Source: Bubalus kerabau
Taxonomy: Eukaryota > Chordata > Mammalia > Artiodactyla > Bovidae
Direction: 5' to 3'
DNA: 64,000 nt
NCBI RefSeq assembly: GCF_029407905.1
Contig: NC_073627.1
Span: 141,559,697 to 141,623,696 of the forward strand
Under the pieces are notes generated by a model. The model was given only the letters and a program-made list of their open reading frames with translations, was not told the origin of the DNA and searched no databases. Shown piece by piece: positions 10,796 to 20,920 of this stretch (position 1 is its first letter; each line of letters starts with the position of its first letter). The position numbers and the translations under genes were made by a program.

Positions 10796-11307
10796 AGTTT
10801 CATAGAGTATTCAAAGTAGGTAAACTCTTAATAACTAAGAATGTTGATTTGGACTATAGGTAAAGCATCTGGACTCACAAGAATCTGAGTTTGGTACCAG
10901 AGAGCTTTGAGCTAGTGATACTAACCTGCTGAGAAAAAGTAACAACATTGGGGCATTTTATGCCAAAACACGAGAGCCATCTTTGACCCTTTAATATAAC
11001 ACCATCAGGACAATCTATGAAAGAAAAAATTAGTAGTATGAACTTCATTAAAATTAAAATCTCCTGCTCTGCAGAAGACACTTTTAAGAGAATGAAAAGA
11101 CAATATTATCTCCACAGACTGGAGATAATATTTGCAAAACATTTATCAGATAAAGGGCCCATATCCAAAATATATTAAAAACTCTTAAAACTCAAAATAA
11201 GAAAACCAATGACCAGTTAAAAATGCCCAAAAGATCTGAGAAGACACATCACCAAAGAATATTTACAGATGGCAAATAAGCATTTGAAAAGATGCTCAAC
11301 ATCGTAT

Positions 11308-11537
11308 GTCATTGTTGTTGTCCAGTAGCTCAGTCATGTCCGACTGTGATCCGTGGACTGCAGCACACCAGGCTTCCCCGTCCTTCAGCATCTCCTGGAA
11401 CTTGCTCAGACTCATGTCTTTTGAGTTGATGATGCCATCCAAACATCTCATCTTTTGTCATTCCCTTCTCTTCCTGCTTTCAATCTTTCCCAGCATCAGG
11501 GTCTTTTCTAATGAGTTGGCTCTTCACATCAGGTAGC
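11308..11537 (-). mobile_element. BovB 3' fragment
   Basis: Carries TTGTTGTTGTCCAGTAGCTC, then the CAGCACACCAGGCTTCC and CAGCATCAGGGTCTTTTCT motifs of the BovB 3' end on the minus strand. It is a short 5'-truncated insertion in L1M. Confidence 0.9.
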
Positions 11538-11984
11538 CAAGTCACTAGGGAATGGCAAATTCAAACAATAATAAGATATACACACACTGAGAACGGCGAA
11601 GATCCAAAACGCTGACAGCACTAAATGCTGCAGCGAGTGTGAAAACGCAGGAACTCCCATTCATTGCTGGGGGGGATGAAAAACGGTAGAGTCCCTTTGG
11701 AAGACAGCTTGACAGTTTCTTCCAAAACTAAACATACTCTTACCACACAATCCAGCAATTGCACCCCTCAGTATGTGCTCAAATGAGTTGAAAACTTATG
11801 CCCACCCAAAAACCTGTGCACAAATGTTTATAGCAGCTTTATTCATAATTGGCAAAACTTGGAAACAACCAATATGTCCTTCAGTAGGTATATGAATAAA
11901 CAAACTGTGGTGCATCCAGACAATGGAACGTTATTCAGCACTGGAAAAGAAATAAGCTATTAAGCAATAAAAGAGATGCCTGCC

Positions 11985-12105
11985 TGCCTGCATGTGTGCT
12001 CAGTCGTGCCCGACTTTTTGCAACCCCATGGACTGTAGCCGACCAGGTTCCTCTGTCCATGGAATTTTCCAGGCAAGACATTGGAGTGAGTTGTCGTTTC
12101 CAATA
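11985..12105 (-). mobile_element. Bov-tA, Bov-A part only
   Basis: The Bov-A body is clear (CAGTCGTGCCCGACTTTTTGC) but the tRNA-like head is absent. On the minus strand this is a 5'-truncated SINE. L1 sequence resumes at ATAAGACATGG. Confidence 0.82.
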
Positions 12106-12245
12106 AGACATGGAGGAGCCTCTAATGTACATTTCTTAGTGAAAGAAGCTGGTCTGAAAGGACTTCGTACTGTATGATTCCAACCACATGCAATTCTTGA
12201 AAACCAAAACAATAGAGCTGTAAAAAGATCAGTGGTGGCCAGAGG

Positions 12246-12770
12246 TTAATAACCTCATTTGTAATCCAAGGGTTTGCCAGTTAAAACTTTTAGACACCAA
12301 GTCTCCCTTCACCATTGTCAAAATTGGAAACATTTGATAGTTTCTAGAGTTACTAAGAGTGTTTTTCTTTAGTTTAGACACAGTTGCTCTGCATCCAATT
12401 AGAAGTCCTTCCCCCTCAAATTGTGGTATTTCCAACAGTAGTACTCAAATCACCTTTCACACATAAATTCAGCCTACTATTTGTAATTTATGTATGCTAA
12501 TTCCCTTGTGAATCTCAGAGCATCAATGTGTATAAAACACTAGCCTGCATACAGCACAGGTTTCCAGTTCTTACAAACCTTATTCTTTGCTCAGGGCTGT
12601 AGATCAAGATACAGCCTAGCTTCAAGGCACTCATCACTTTCTGGAATTTTATTTGCCATCCTTCTCAATCATCCCCTGGTTTGTCAAGGTATGGAATGAA
12701 CTTCTCCAATTTCCCCCCGCCTATCACACTCATATTCTTGGCCATGAAATTTTAGATTATGCCAACTCAC
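12246..12770. other. Single-copy-looking DNA
   Basis: About 0.5 kb with balanced composition and no recognised repeat. No long open frame or splice-site pair was seen. Confidence 0.4.
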
Positions 12771-12782
12771 AAAAGTCCTCTT

Positions 12783-13058
12783 GCTGCTGCTGCTGCTAAG
12801 TCGCTCCAGTTGTGTCCGACTCTGTGCAACCCCATAGATGGCAGCCCACCAGGCTCCCCCATCCCTGGGATTCTCCAGGCAAGAACACTGGAGTGGGTTG
12901 CCATTTCCTTCTCCAATGCATGAAAGTGAAAAGTGAAAGGGAAGTCACTCAGTTGTGTCCGACTCTTAGCAACCCCATGGACTGCAGCCTACCAGGCTCC
13001 TCCGCCTATGGGATTTTCCAGGCAAGAGTACTGGAGTGGGTTGCCATTTCCTTCTCTG
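12783..13058 (-). mobile_element. BOV-A2 SINE with perfect 12-bp target duplication
   Basis: Complete dimer in reverse with a (GCT)n tail at its left. AAAAGTCCTCTT is repeated exactly at 12771-12782 and 13059-13070. The linker at 12922-12943 carries one changed unit (GAAAGGG in place of GAAAGTG). Confidence 0.95.
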
Positions 13059-13070
13059 AAAAGTCCTCTT

Positions 13071-13292
13071 ACTCAGCCTGTTTTTCAATGTGAGGGATCT
13101 TTGCATAAAGACTCTAATATCTGACACAATGTATTAATATTACCTCAGTGTGAAGTCTTGCTCTTTACATTGTGTCAATGGTCTGCTTTCTCAGAGGTCA
13201 GAGTTTAACCCTTCTCATGTTCAGATCCAAACCTGGTATTTCCAGAGGTGAGGAAAAATTAGAGGATTTTACATAAGTCAATGGACTGTGGT
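13071..13292. other. Single-copy-looking DNA
   Basis: Short flank between BOV-A2 and BovB. No recognised signal. Confidence 0.35.
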
Positions 13293-13652
13293 GTTGTTCA
13301 ATCACAATGTTGTGTCCGACTCTTTGCCAACCCATGGACTGCAGCATGCCAGCTTCCCTGTCCTTCACTATCTCCCAGAGTTTGCTCAAATTCATATCCA
13401 TTAAGTTGGTGATGTTATCTAACAATCTCATCCTCTGTTTTCCCCATCTCCTTTGCCTTCAGTCTTTTCCAGCATCAGGGTCTTTTCCAGTGAGTCAGCT
13501 CTTTGCTTCAGGTGGCCAAAGTATTGGAGCTTCAGCTTCAGCATCAGTCCTTCCAGTGAATATTTAGGGTTGACCTCCTTTAGGATTAACTGGTTTGATC
13601 TCCTTGCTGTCCAAGGGACTCTTGGGAGTCTTCCCCAGCACCACAATTTAAA
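13293..13652 (-). mobile_element. 5'-truncated BovB
   Basis: Runs from TTGTTCAATCACAATGTTG through CAGCATCAGGGTCTTTTCC to CTTCCCCAGCACCACAATT. It holds only the last part of ORF2 and the 3' UTR, and is fairly diverged. Confidence 0.92.
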
Positions 13653-14005
13653 ACAGAGAAAAGCTGATATGATTAGATGTTCCAACCATATTTTCTTGAT
13701 AAGTGAGATTTTTCAATCTGGAGTATCCTATTAAAATGAGAAAGCTAACAGAAGAGAAATTTTGTTGAAAAGCAATTTGTTTTTACTGTTATAGTCCATT
13801 TGCTGGGAGAAATTTATTTTCACTGTTTAAAAAAAGATTAAGTTGATGGCATTGACAATTTTTTGGTGGAAATTGGGAAAGATCTGGTACTGAGACATTG
13901 CCGAGAGCATGGTCTGCATATACATTCTAGTATACTCTCTGCTCTTTGTAAGGAGTATCCACATGAATTTCTCTGCCTTAGTTTTCTCTTTTAATCAGAG
14001 GTTTT
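13653..14005. other. Single-copy-looking DNA
   Basis: About 350 bp of AT-leaning DNA with no recognised repeat or coding signal. Confidence 0.35.
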
Positions 14006-14017
14006 AAAATTACTTCA

Positions 14018-14127
14018 GATGGGGAACACATGTATACCTGTGGTGGATTCATTTTGATATTTGGCAAAACTAATACAGTTATGTAAAGTTTAAAAATAAA
14101 ATAAAATTAAAAAAAAATAAATAAAAT
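14018..14127 (+). mobile_element. Very short 5'-truncated ruminant L1 with target duplication
   Basis: Only the last ~80 bases of the ruminant L1 3' end plus an A-rich tail are present (CACATGTATACCTGTGG, GATATTTGGCAAAACTAAT). AAAATTACTTCA is repeated exactly at 14006-14017 and 14128-14139. This is a clean, severely truncated insertion. Confidence 0.92.
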
Positions 14128-14308
14128 AAAATTACTTCAAAGGATTAAGTTCTCAATAGAATCACCTCCTGGATTAAGTACTGCTACTGTTTTCACAGCA
14201 CAGTATGCAATTCTTTCACTTAAGGCACTGCATTTTAATGATTTATTTATGTGTCAACCTCCAATGCCTGGTGTGAAGTCCAGCAGATCATAGGTACTTG
14301 TATATGTT

Positions 14309-14500
14309 GCTGCTGCTACTGCTGCTAAGTCGCGTCAGTCATGTCCGACTCTGTGCGACCCCATAGACGGCAGCCCAACAGGCTCCTCTGTCCCTGGGAT
14401 TCTACAGGCAAGAATACTGGAGTGGGTTGCCATTTCCTTCTCCAATGCATGAAAGTGAAAAGTGAAAGTGAAGTCGCTCAGTCGTGTCTGACTCTTAGCA
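14309..14500 (-). mobile_element. BOV-A2, truncated
   Basis: One complete Bov-A unit, the linker (14451-14473, uninterrupted GAAAGTGAAAAGTGAAAGTG) and the start of the second unit, which stops at CTCTTAGCA. The (GCT)n tail is at 14309-14326. Confidence 0.92.
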
Positions 14501-14886
14501 GTTAGTAGACTTAAAATAACTAAGCGAAAGTCTGCTGTTCACTGCAAGCTTCGTGAGAAAAAAGAGCTACATTATTTTCCTCCTTTTCCTGAAATTACAC
14601 AGTGTGGCTTTCCAAATGCAGCAACCTTGTGATTTACATTGCAGATGGCTTATCTCCCAGGACATGAATTTTTTTTTTATCTCCTAATGGAAATTACAAC
14701 GCACATTTCCGAGCATTTCACATTCTGCTTCTCAGTGCTAGGAAACAGCTGTATGTGTAAGATCAGCTTCAAGATATGCAATATAAAGAATTTAGGGTAA
14801 TATATAAAAATCAGTATTTCAAAGGATAATTATTCCATGAGAACTCTGTTCAAACTGAATTCAGAAGAATGTGCAAACCACCATCA
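14501..14886. other. Single-copy-looking DNA
   Basis: About 390 bp between two young insertions. It has balanced composition and no recognised repeat or convincing open frame. Confidence 0.4.
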
Positions 14887-14899
14887 TATAGAGCTAAAT

Positions 14900-15470
14900 G
14901 TTGTTGTTGTTCAGTCGCCCAGTCGTGTCTGACTCTTTGCAATTCCATGGACTGCAGCATACCAGGCCTCTCTGTCCCTCACCATCTCCTGGAGTTTGCC
15001 CAAGTTCATGTCCATTGCATTGGTGATGCCATCCAGCCATCTCATCCTCTGATGCCCTGTTCCCCTTCTGCCCTCAATCTTTCCCAGCATCAGGGTCTTT
15101 TCCAATGAGCCAGCTGTTAGCAAATGACCAAAATACTGGAGTTTCAGCTTCAACATCAGTCCTTCCAATGAATATTCAGGGTTGATCTCCCTTAAGATTG
15201 ACTGGTTTGATCTCCTTGCTGTCCAAGGGACTCTGAGGCGTCTTCTCCAGCACCACAGTTTGAAGGCATCAATTCTTTGGCACTCTGCTTTCTTTACAGT
15301 CCAGCTCTCTCATATACATGACCACTGGGAAGACCATAGCCTTGACTATGGATCTTTGTCGGTAGAGTAATGCCTCTGCTTTGCAACACACTGTCTAGGT
15401 TTGTCATAGATTTCCCACCAAGAAGCAAACATCATCTGATTTCATAGCTGCAGTCACCATCCACAGTGCC
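14900..15470 (-). mobile_element. 5'-truncated BovB with perfect 13-bp target duplication
   Basis: About 570 bp of ORF2 end and 3' UTR in reverse. TATAGAGCTAAAT is repeated exactly at 14887-14899 and 15471-15483. Coding is broken by small deletions. Confidence 0.95.
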
Positions 15471-15483
15471 TATAGAGCTAAAT

Positions 15484-16354
15484 AGGCACCTTTATTTCCA
15501 GGGGGTTGTCTAACTATTGATAAAGCTGGGAATGATGACTATAGAACTTCAGTTGCTTGGTACCAATAACCAGAAACCACTTTGGTCTTGAGTTAGTTAC
15601 CTTGTAAGGATTTAGTCCATCCTACATTTAGTAAATGATGTCAGTGGCCAAAATGCAGAGCATATTACAGTTCTTTTTGGAAGTTTGGAGTCTGGGGGCA
15701 CCAGAAGCCCTCCTCCCTGTAGAATTGGGGTGGCACCCAGGACTGAGTACCAGGCACACAATGGATAAAACTGCCCAGTCCCAGAGTTCTTTCAAAGAGC
15801 CCTCTCGATTACCATAGGAACCAAGGGTTTCTGGGGTCAGGATGCAGAATGCATGGCCAAGCACGAATTCAGCTCTCAGCCCAGCCAGGACCCAGGTAGT
15901 TCACTGGCCGCTGTCCCAGTGGGCATTTTTGTTTTAGCAGGTATCTTAACTTTCTAGGGGCTCTCTGAGCAACTTCCTTGTTGGCGCAGGCCCTCTGGGG
16001 AGGTTAATAACACAAGTCACAAGTCTGGGCCACCGCCGCCTGAACATTGGTTCCTTCCCATGTCACGCTGGTGACTTGATGACAAGTATTTGGCAGGATC
16101 TGGGCCCAGTGGAGCCGAGCGGGCTCCATGTCGACTTTTTGGCTGTTGCTATTTTTAGGGCTTTCCACAGACCAAATTTTCCCTGACTGTTGACTATACA
16201 GCGTGAAGGGGAGAGACACAGAATGAGATAGGACAAACTGTGAATCTAGCATTTTGGAAGGGAGAATTTCATGGAGACCAGCTGGTAATGTTTTCGGATC
16301 ATTTCGGAATCCTAGGACTGCAACCGGAAAAGATCTGAAGAATTTCATATGCCC
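15484..16354. other. Repeat-free, moderately GC-rich island
   Basis: About 870 bp with CpG-containing stretches (CACCGCCGCC, GAGCCGAGCGGGC) that contrast with the AT-rich surroundings. No repeat was recognised and no reading frame has a known motif. It could be regulatory or simply unique DNA. Confidence 0.4.
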
Positions 16355-16470
16355 TGGATTTCAGGGATCAGAGATGCTGAGTGGTCTGTTGTGGATCACA
16401 CAGCCAGTGAGCAGCAGGGGCCAACTGGGAGCCTGGGACCCCGTGGCTCCTTTCTGCTCTCTCTGCTTCA
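16355..16470 (+). mobile_element. MIR SINE fragment (probable)
   Basis: The block GATCACACAGCCAGTGAG, followed by a GGGAGCCTGGGACCC-like segment, recalls the MIR core and 3' half. It is old and diverged. Confidence 0.5.
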
Positions 16471-16562
16471 TAGAAAGAAAATGTTGCTCCCTAGCTGATC
16501 AAAGTTAGACGGCATCCCAAAGCTGCGTATCTTTTAACAATCTTTTTTTTTTTTTTTTAATG

Positions 16563-16846
16563 TATGCTGCTGCTGCTGCTGCTAAGTTGCTTCAGTCGTG
16601 TCCGACTCTGTGCGATCCCACAGATGGCAGACCATTAGGCTCCCCTGTCCCTGGGATTCTCCAGGCAAGAACACTGGAGTGGGTTGCCATTTCCTTCTCC
16701 AATGCATGAAAGTGAAAAGTGAAAGTGAAGTTGCTCAGTCGTGTCCGACTCTTCATGACCCCATGGACTGCAGCCCACCAGGCTCCTCCATCCATGGGAT
16801 TTTCCAGGCAAGAGTACTGGAGTGGGGTGCCATTGCCTTCTCTGAT
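16563..16846 (-). mobile_element. BOV-A2 SINE
   Basis: Complete reverse dimer preceded by a T run (16543-16560) and (GCT)n. The linker at 16708-16730 is an uninterrupted GAAAGTGAAAAGTGAAAGTG array. TGTATGCTGCTG occurs at both ends, so it abuts another Bov-A copy. Confidence 0.94.
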
Positions 16847-16848
16847 GT

Positions 16849-16952
16849 ATGCTGCTGCTGCTACTACTACTAAGTCGCTTCAGTCATTTCCAACTCTGTG
16901 CGACCCCATAGACGGCAGCCCACCAGGCTTCCCCGTCCCTGGGATTCTCCAG
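16849..16952 (-). mobile_element. Bov-A monomer, adjoining the previous BOV-A2
   Basis: Starts with a (GCTGCT)(ACT)n tail and ends GGGATTCTCCAGG. It lies directly between BOV-A2 and an L1 end and may be a partial second insertion. Confidence 0.85.
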
Positions 16953-17058
16953 GTCTCCTATGTATACCTATGGTTAATTCATATTGATGTATGACAGAAA
17001 TCAAACCAATATTGTAATGCATTTATCCTTCAATTAAAAATAAATTAATTAAAACATT
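16953..17058 (+). mobile_element. Ruminant L1 3' end
   Basis: Carries TATGTATACCTATGGTTAAT, AATCAAACCAATATTGTAAT and TCCTTCAATTAAAAATAAAT, the last bases of ruminant L1 and its A-rich tail. Confidence 0.82.
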
Positions 17059-17612
17059 ATTTTTAATGCACATTGTTTTAAAATAAGAAAACTTGGTGCT
17101 GTGGAGAGATTCGGTTTTTCTCCTGTTCAAGACAAGGCTGTTACTGCAATGGGAAAGGAAAAGAAAAAATTCAATTCCATCCTCAAGGTGGCCATGGTAC
17201 CATAACTCTAAATCCTCCAAATTCTTGCTGATGCCGACTCACAGAGTGCCGGGGAAAAAGCTAACTGCGAGGAAAGTCTGTCCCTATTGAATTTCTCCTA
17301 CTGACAATCTCTAAATGAAGTGACACATAGCTCTCCTAAGAGTACATGATGCTTTTCTGGCTTCTCCTGCTAGACCACATTTCCTCCTCTTAAAATCTGG
17401 ACGCGTGATGAGGCAATGAGCTCTGGTCTCAGTCTCAGAAAAGGGTGACCCCTGATACTGATGCCTAATTTTATTTAAAATGTATGCTTTTTCCCCCCAG
17501 AAATTTGTAGAATATAGTAGGTTTGGGACTTTGATAATAGAGCCAAAGGCTGCAGGATTTCCACATAATTTCCCTTTTTCCTCTGCTTGTGGATACTAAG
17601 AAAAATTGAAAG
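17059..17612. other. Single-copy-looking DNA
   Basis: About 550 bp with no recognised repeat. It contains a pyrimidine run followed by CAG near 17490-17500 (CTTTTTCCCCCCAG), but no matching open exon follows. Confidence 0.4.
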
Positions 17613-18036
17613 AGGTAGGTTTGCCAGACTTAGCAAATAGAAACAGAAGATGCCTAGTTAACTTGATTTTCAGATAAGCAATAAATGCATGCATGCGTGC
17701 TAAGTTGCTTCAGTCATTTCTGACTCTGTGTGACCCCATGGACTGGAGCCCGCCAGGCTCCTCTGTCCATGGGATTCTCCAGACAAGAATACCGAAGTGG
17801 GTTGCCATGCCCTCCTCCAGGGGATCTCCCCAATCCAGGGATCGAACCTGTGTCTTTTATGTCTCCTGCATTGGCAGGCAGGTTCTTTCCACTAGTGCCA
17901 CCTGGAAAGCCTAAACAGTAAATGCTGTTTAGTGTAAGTATGTCTTATGTAATTTTCGGCTTACACCCAAAAGTTATTTGTAATTTGACATTAAAATGTA
18001 ATCTATTGCCCTGTATTTTATCTGGGATTCCTAAGA
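17613..18036. repeat. Ancient repeat with palindromic arms, split by Bov-tA
   Basis: The left arm (GGTTTGCCAGACTTAGCAAA, then CAGATAAGCAATAAA) and the right arm (GTTATTTGTAATTTGAC, then TGTATTTTATCTGGGATTCC) are imperfect reverse complements of each other. The pattern recalls a known mammalian palindromic interspersed repeat. I do not recall the family name with certainty. The Bov-tA at 17684-17911 lies between the arms. Confidence 0.55.
17684..17911 (-). mobile_element. Bov-tA SINE
   Basis: Full reverse Bov-tA, from TGCATGCATGCGTGCTAAG to GTGCCACCTGGAAAGCC. AATAAATG to its left and AGTAAATG to its right suggest a short target duplication. Confidence 0.92.
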
Positions 18037-18095
18037 AAAAGGGAAAGGAGAAAGGAGAGAAGAAGGAGGAGGGGGAAGGAGAGGGAGACAAGGCC
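18033..18095. repeat. GA-rich low-complexity tract
   Basis: Purine tract of AAGGAGAAAGGAGAG type, about 60 bp long. It may be slippage-prone. Confidence 0.8.
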
Positions 18096-18900
18096 AGTTC
18101 CTTGTATTGTGACTGATGATGAGATCCAGAAGAAAAAAATTTTTTTTCACCAAAGTGGTATGCAGGTAGCCCATGATAAATAAAGCTGATCAACTTGACA
18201 CCTTGTTCCATTCTATTTCATTAATTCATTCAAAACCATTTCTTTATTAGCTGGGACGGAAGAGGGGAGGCATAGGAAGTGGTAGTCAGAGATGAATTAC
18301 TCTCTGATCTTCAAGACCTCACCGATCCTAAATACCGTAAGGAAAATAAAAGCCACTTGCCACAGGACTGTGAAACAGAAGACTCTCACTTCTAGTTGCA
18401 GTGAGGAGGAATGTTTACAGAAGAGGATGCACTTGAAATCTACCTGAAAAGAACGTTCTTAGTGTGAACCTTTATCCTGTAAGGTCATTTCTGATTGTTC
18501 TTAAAAGTTGACTTCACATAAGGTCTGCCTTAGAGCAAGGCTCATGCCATCACTGGCAATGGACAGAGGACAGAGGGTAGGAGCGGCTGTCCAGGGCAGT
18601 TATCGGGAGAGCAAGCTGTAGGATGGGAGCAGTCCTGGGGAAGAAGAAGAGAGAGAAGGCGGTCAGCTCATGATAAAGTAGTATTGGGGGAGGATTCTGA
18701 ATGTTGGTTTTGGTTGTATTCATTTATTTGACTCTGGAAACATTTTAAAAAGGTATCTCTTCCACAAATCTTACCGTTTGCTTAGACTTAGTCAATCACT
18801 TGGTCATTTTCACTTGGGTGCTTGTATCAACTGTCCAGGAATTGAAAAGTGGAAATCACTCATCTAGAATATCCAGCAAGTGGTTTTTAGGATGAAAATC
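18096..18900. other. Single-copy-looking DNA
   Basis: About 800 bp without a recognised repeat. Open frames are short and motif-free. Flanked on the right by TA microsatellites. Confidence 0.4.
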
Positions 18901-18903
18901 CCT

Positions 18904-18905
18904 AT

Positions 18906-18945
<40 letters not shown>

Positions 18946-18979
18946 CACACACACATATATATGTATACATACATATATA
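18904..18979. repeat. (TA)n / (CA)n compound microsatellite
   Basis: A long TA run passes into CACACACACA and ATGTATACATACATATATAT. It is probably length-polymorphic. Confidence 0.95.
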
Positions 18980-18980
18980 T

Positions 18981-19058
18981 TTGTTGTTTAGTTACTAAGT
19001 CATGTCTAACTCTTTGTGACCCCATGGATTGCAGCACACCAGGCTTCCCTGTCCTTCT
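18981..19058 (-). mobile_element. BovB 3' tail fragment
   Basis: About 78 bp ending CACACCAGGCTTCCCTGTCC. That wording is BovB-specific and differs from the Bov-A version. Confidence 0.8.
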
Positions 19059-19123
19059 TTATTATATGTAATATTATATCTGGTTTAATATGATATCATA
19101 TTATATGTATATATTATATATAA
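19059..19123. repeat. AT-rich tract
   Basis: ATATTATAT-type sequence between a BovB stub and BOV-A2. Confidence 0.7.
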
Positions 19124-19416
19124 TGTTGTTGCTGCTGCTAAGTCGCTTCCATCGTGTCTGACTCTGTGTGACCCCATAGATGGCAGCCCACCAGGCTCCT
19201 CCGTCCCTGGGATTCTCCAGGCAAGAACACTGGAGTGGGTTGCCATTTCCTTCTCCAATGCATGAAAGTGAAAAGTGAAAAGTGAAAAGTGAAAGTGAAG
19301 TTGCTCAGTCATGTCCGACTCTTCGTGACCCCATGGACTGCAGCCTACCAAGCTCCTCCATCCATGGGATTTTCCAGGCAAGAGTACTGGAATGGGGTGC
19401 CATCGCCTTCTCCAAT
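19124..19416 (-). mobile_element. BOV-A2 SINE with expanded linker
   Basis: Complete reverse dimer. The linker at 19264-19300 contains extra AAAAGTG units compared with the other BOV-A2 copies. Flanks are AT-rich, so a target duplication cannot be read. Confidence 0.94.
19264..19300 (+). promoter_or_regulatory. Expanded ISRE/IRF-like array inside BOV-A2
   Basis: Four GTGAAA-type spacings in a row (GAAAGTGAAAAGTGAAAAG, continuing AGTGAAAGTGAAG) match the AANNGAAA pattern bound by IRF proteins and the AAGTGA hexamer logic of interferon-beta control elements. BOV-A2 copies are reported to act as interferon-inducible enhancers in cattle. Activity of this copy is inference. Confidence 0.5.
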
Positions 19417-19625
19417 ATATAGTTACATATAACAAATAATTTATAGTTATACTATGCAGTAAATAATATTGTAAAATATTAAAATAATATAATAAATTAT
19501 ATCTCACATTATAATATTTATATTGAAAAATGGGGCTTCCTTCCTGAAATAAAATATAATATACATATTATATGTGATAATATCTATCATGTATAAGTGT
19601 ATATATGTTTATGTATATATATATG
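19417..19625. repeat. AT-rich tract
   Basis: About 200 bp of almost pure A/T (AATAATATTGTAAAATATT and similar). No gene signal. Confidence 0.7.
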
Positions 19626-19738
19626 TGGGTTCTCAGATGGCTCAGTGCTAAAGAATCCGCCTGTCATGGACAGAAGAGCCTGGTGGGCTACAGTCCATGG
19701 GGTCACAAAGAATCAGACATGATTGAGCATGCAAGCAT
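19626..19738 (+). mobile_element. Bov-tA with internal deletion
   Basis: The head TCTCAGATGGCTCAGTGC through ATCCGCCTG is joined directly to TCATGGACAGAAGAGCC of the Bov-A part. About 100 bp between tRNA head and Bov-A body is missing compared with other copies. Confidence 0.88.
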
Positions 19739-19761
19739 GCATATATATATATATATATATG
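19739..19761. repeat. (TA)n microsatellite
   Basis: About ten TA units directly at the 3' end of the preceding SINE. Confidence 0.9.
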
Positions 19762-20490
19762 TACTGGTCGGTAAAGTTTTGGTGCAAACAGTGCTATATA
19801 TGAGTAATTTCTGATTCTTTTTACTCTCTTTTTTTTTTTATAAAGAAAAGCAGTCATTCCTACTCCTTAAATGATTTGATGGAATCAAGACATCTTGTTC
19901 TTATAAAGATTCAGACATGCCAAAGGAGTTTCAATATTGCCAGAGGCTGAAAAGATCAAAAAATGAATCCTACTCAAGACATTATACAATAACACGGCAA
20001 TTTTAGGTCAGAAACAGAAAACACATACTAAAAAGGAAGGAACACACAAATCAATTTTTAATAATATCCTAAGAGGAAAAAACGAATTGTCAGATATTAC
20101 ACACTCCAAATTAAAAAAAAAAAAAAAAAATGAAGGATCCAGGAGAACAGTTTTTAGTTTAACTCTCTGTAGTTCTTAGACCTTTAGGGAAGGAAATGTA
20201 GTTCTTCTAAAAAACGGCCAGTCAATAGAAAAATTTGCAGAGCTCTCATTTTGAGGGGGTTGACCCAGGTGGCTCTGGACATTCCAGTCTTTGAGTACAA
20301 GTGAGTATACGCTAACGTGAGCATCCAAACAATGTTGACTCTTAGCCTGCACCCAGGAAGGCAGGACCTCCTACCCTGACATCTCTCACTAGGGGATGCC
20401 TCACTAGTGCTCACAGATTATCCCATCAGCTTCACTCTGTGTCCAACCTTTGCCCTGTTCTGCGCCTACTCTGGATATATAACCTACTTG
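19762..20490. other. Single-copy-looking DNA with an A run
   Basis: About 730 bp. It contains an A run at about 20113-20130 but no retrocopied message was recognised upstream of it. No coding motif. Confidence 0.4.
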
Positions 20491-20920
20491 TTATCATTGT
20501 ATAGTTGCTAAGTTGGGTCTGGCTCTTTATGACCCCATGAAGTCCAGTACAGCAGGCTCCTCTGTCCTCGAACTATCTCCCAGTTTGCTCAGATTCATGC
20601 TCATTGAGTCAACGATGCTATATAACCACCTCATCCTCGGTCACCCCCTTCTCTTCCTGCCTCAGTCTTTTCCAGCATCAGGGTCTTTCCCAATGAGTCA
20701 GCTCTTTTCATAAGGTGGCCAACATATTGAAGCTTCAGCTAGAGCAGCAGTCCTTCCAATAAATATTCAGGGTTGATTTCCTTTAGGACTGACTGCTTTG
20801 ATCTCCTTGCAGTCCAAGGGACTCTCAAGAGTCTTCTCCAGAACAGCAGTTCAAAAGCATCAATTATTTGGTGCTCAGCTTTCTTTATGATCCAGCTTTC
20901 CCATCCGTACATGACTATGG
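20491..20920 (-). mobile_element. 5'-truncated BovB
   Basis: Diverged BovB 3' part: GTTGCTAAGTTGGGTCTGGC, CAGCATCAGGGTCTTTCCC, then GCAGTCCAAGGGACTCTC and ATCCGTACATGACTATGG. It directly abuts a SINE head. Confidence 0.9.

Larger units (their letters stand above)
10930..12245 (+). mobile_element. L1M 3' portion, interrupted by BovB and Bov-tA
   Basis: Blocks follow the end of L1 ORF2 and the 3' UTR: CTCTGCAGAAGACACTTTTAAG, GGGCCCATATCCAAAATATA, AGCATTTGAAAAGATGCTCA, AACTCCCATTCATTGCTGG and GTATGATTCCAACCACATG. The copy is broken at 11308-11537 by BovB and at 11985-12105 by Bov-tA. It continues across both. Confidence 0.82.

Noticed and set aside
16004..16348. 114-codon minus-strand frame in the GC-richer island
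   Set aside because: No recognisable domain, no start context or splice support; chance frame in higher-GC DNA.
17487..17500. Polypyrimidine-CAG acceptor-like string
   Set aside because: No following exon-like frame or donor; not reported as a splice site.
18904..19761. Possible satellite array or replication origin in AT-rich DNA
   Set aside because: Only microsatellites and AT-rich runs; no higher-order period seen.
19762..19800. Possible second mariner end (TACTGGTCGG)
   Set aside because: No matching inverted arm within 100 bp.
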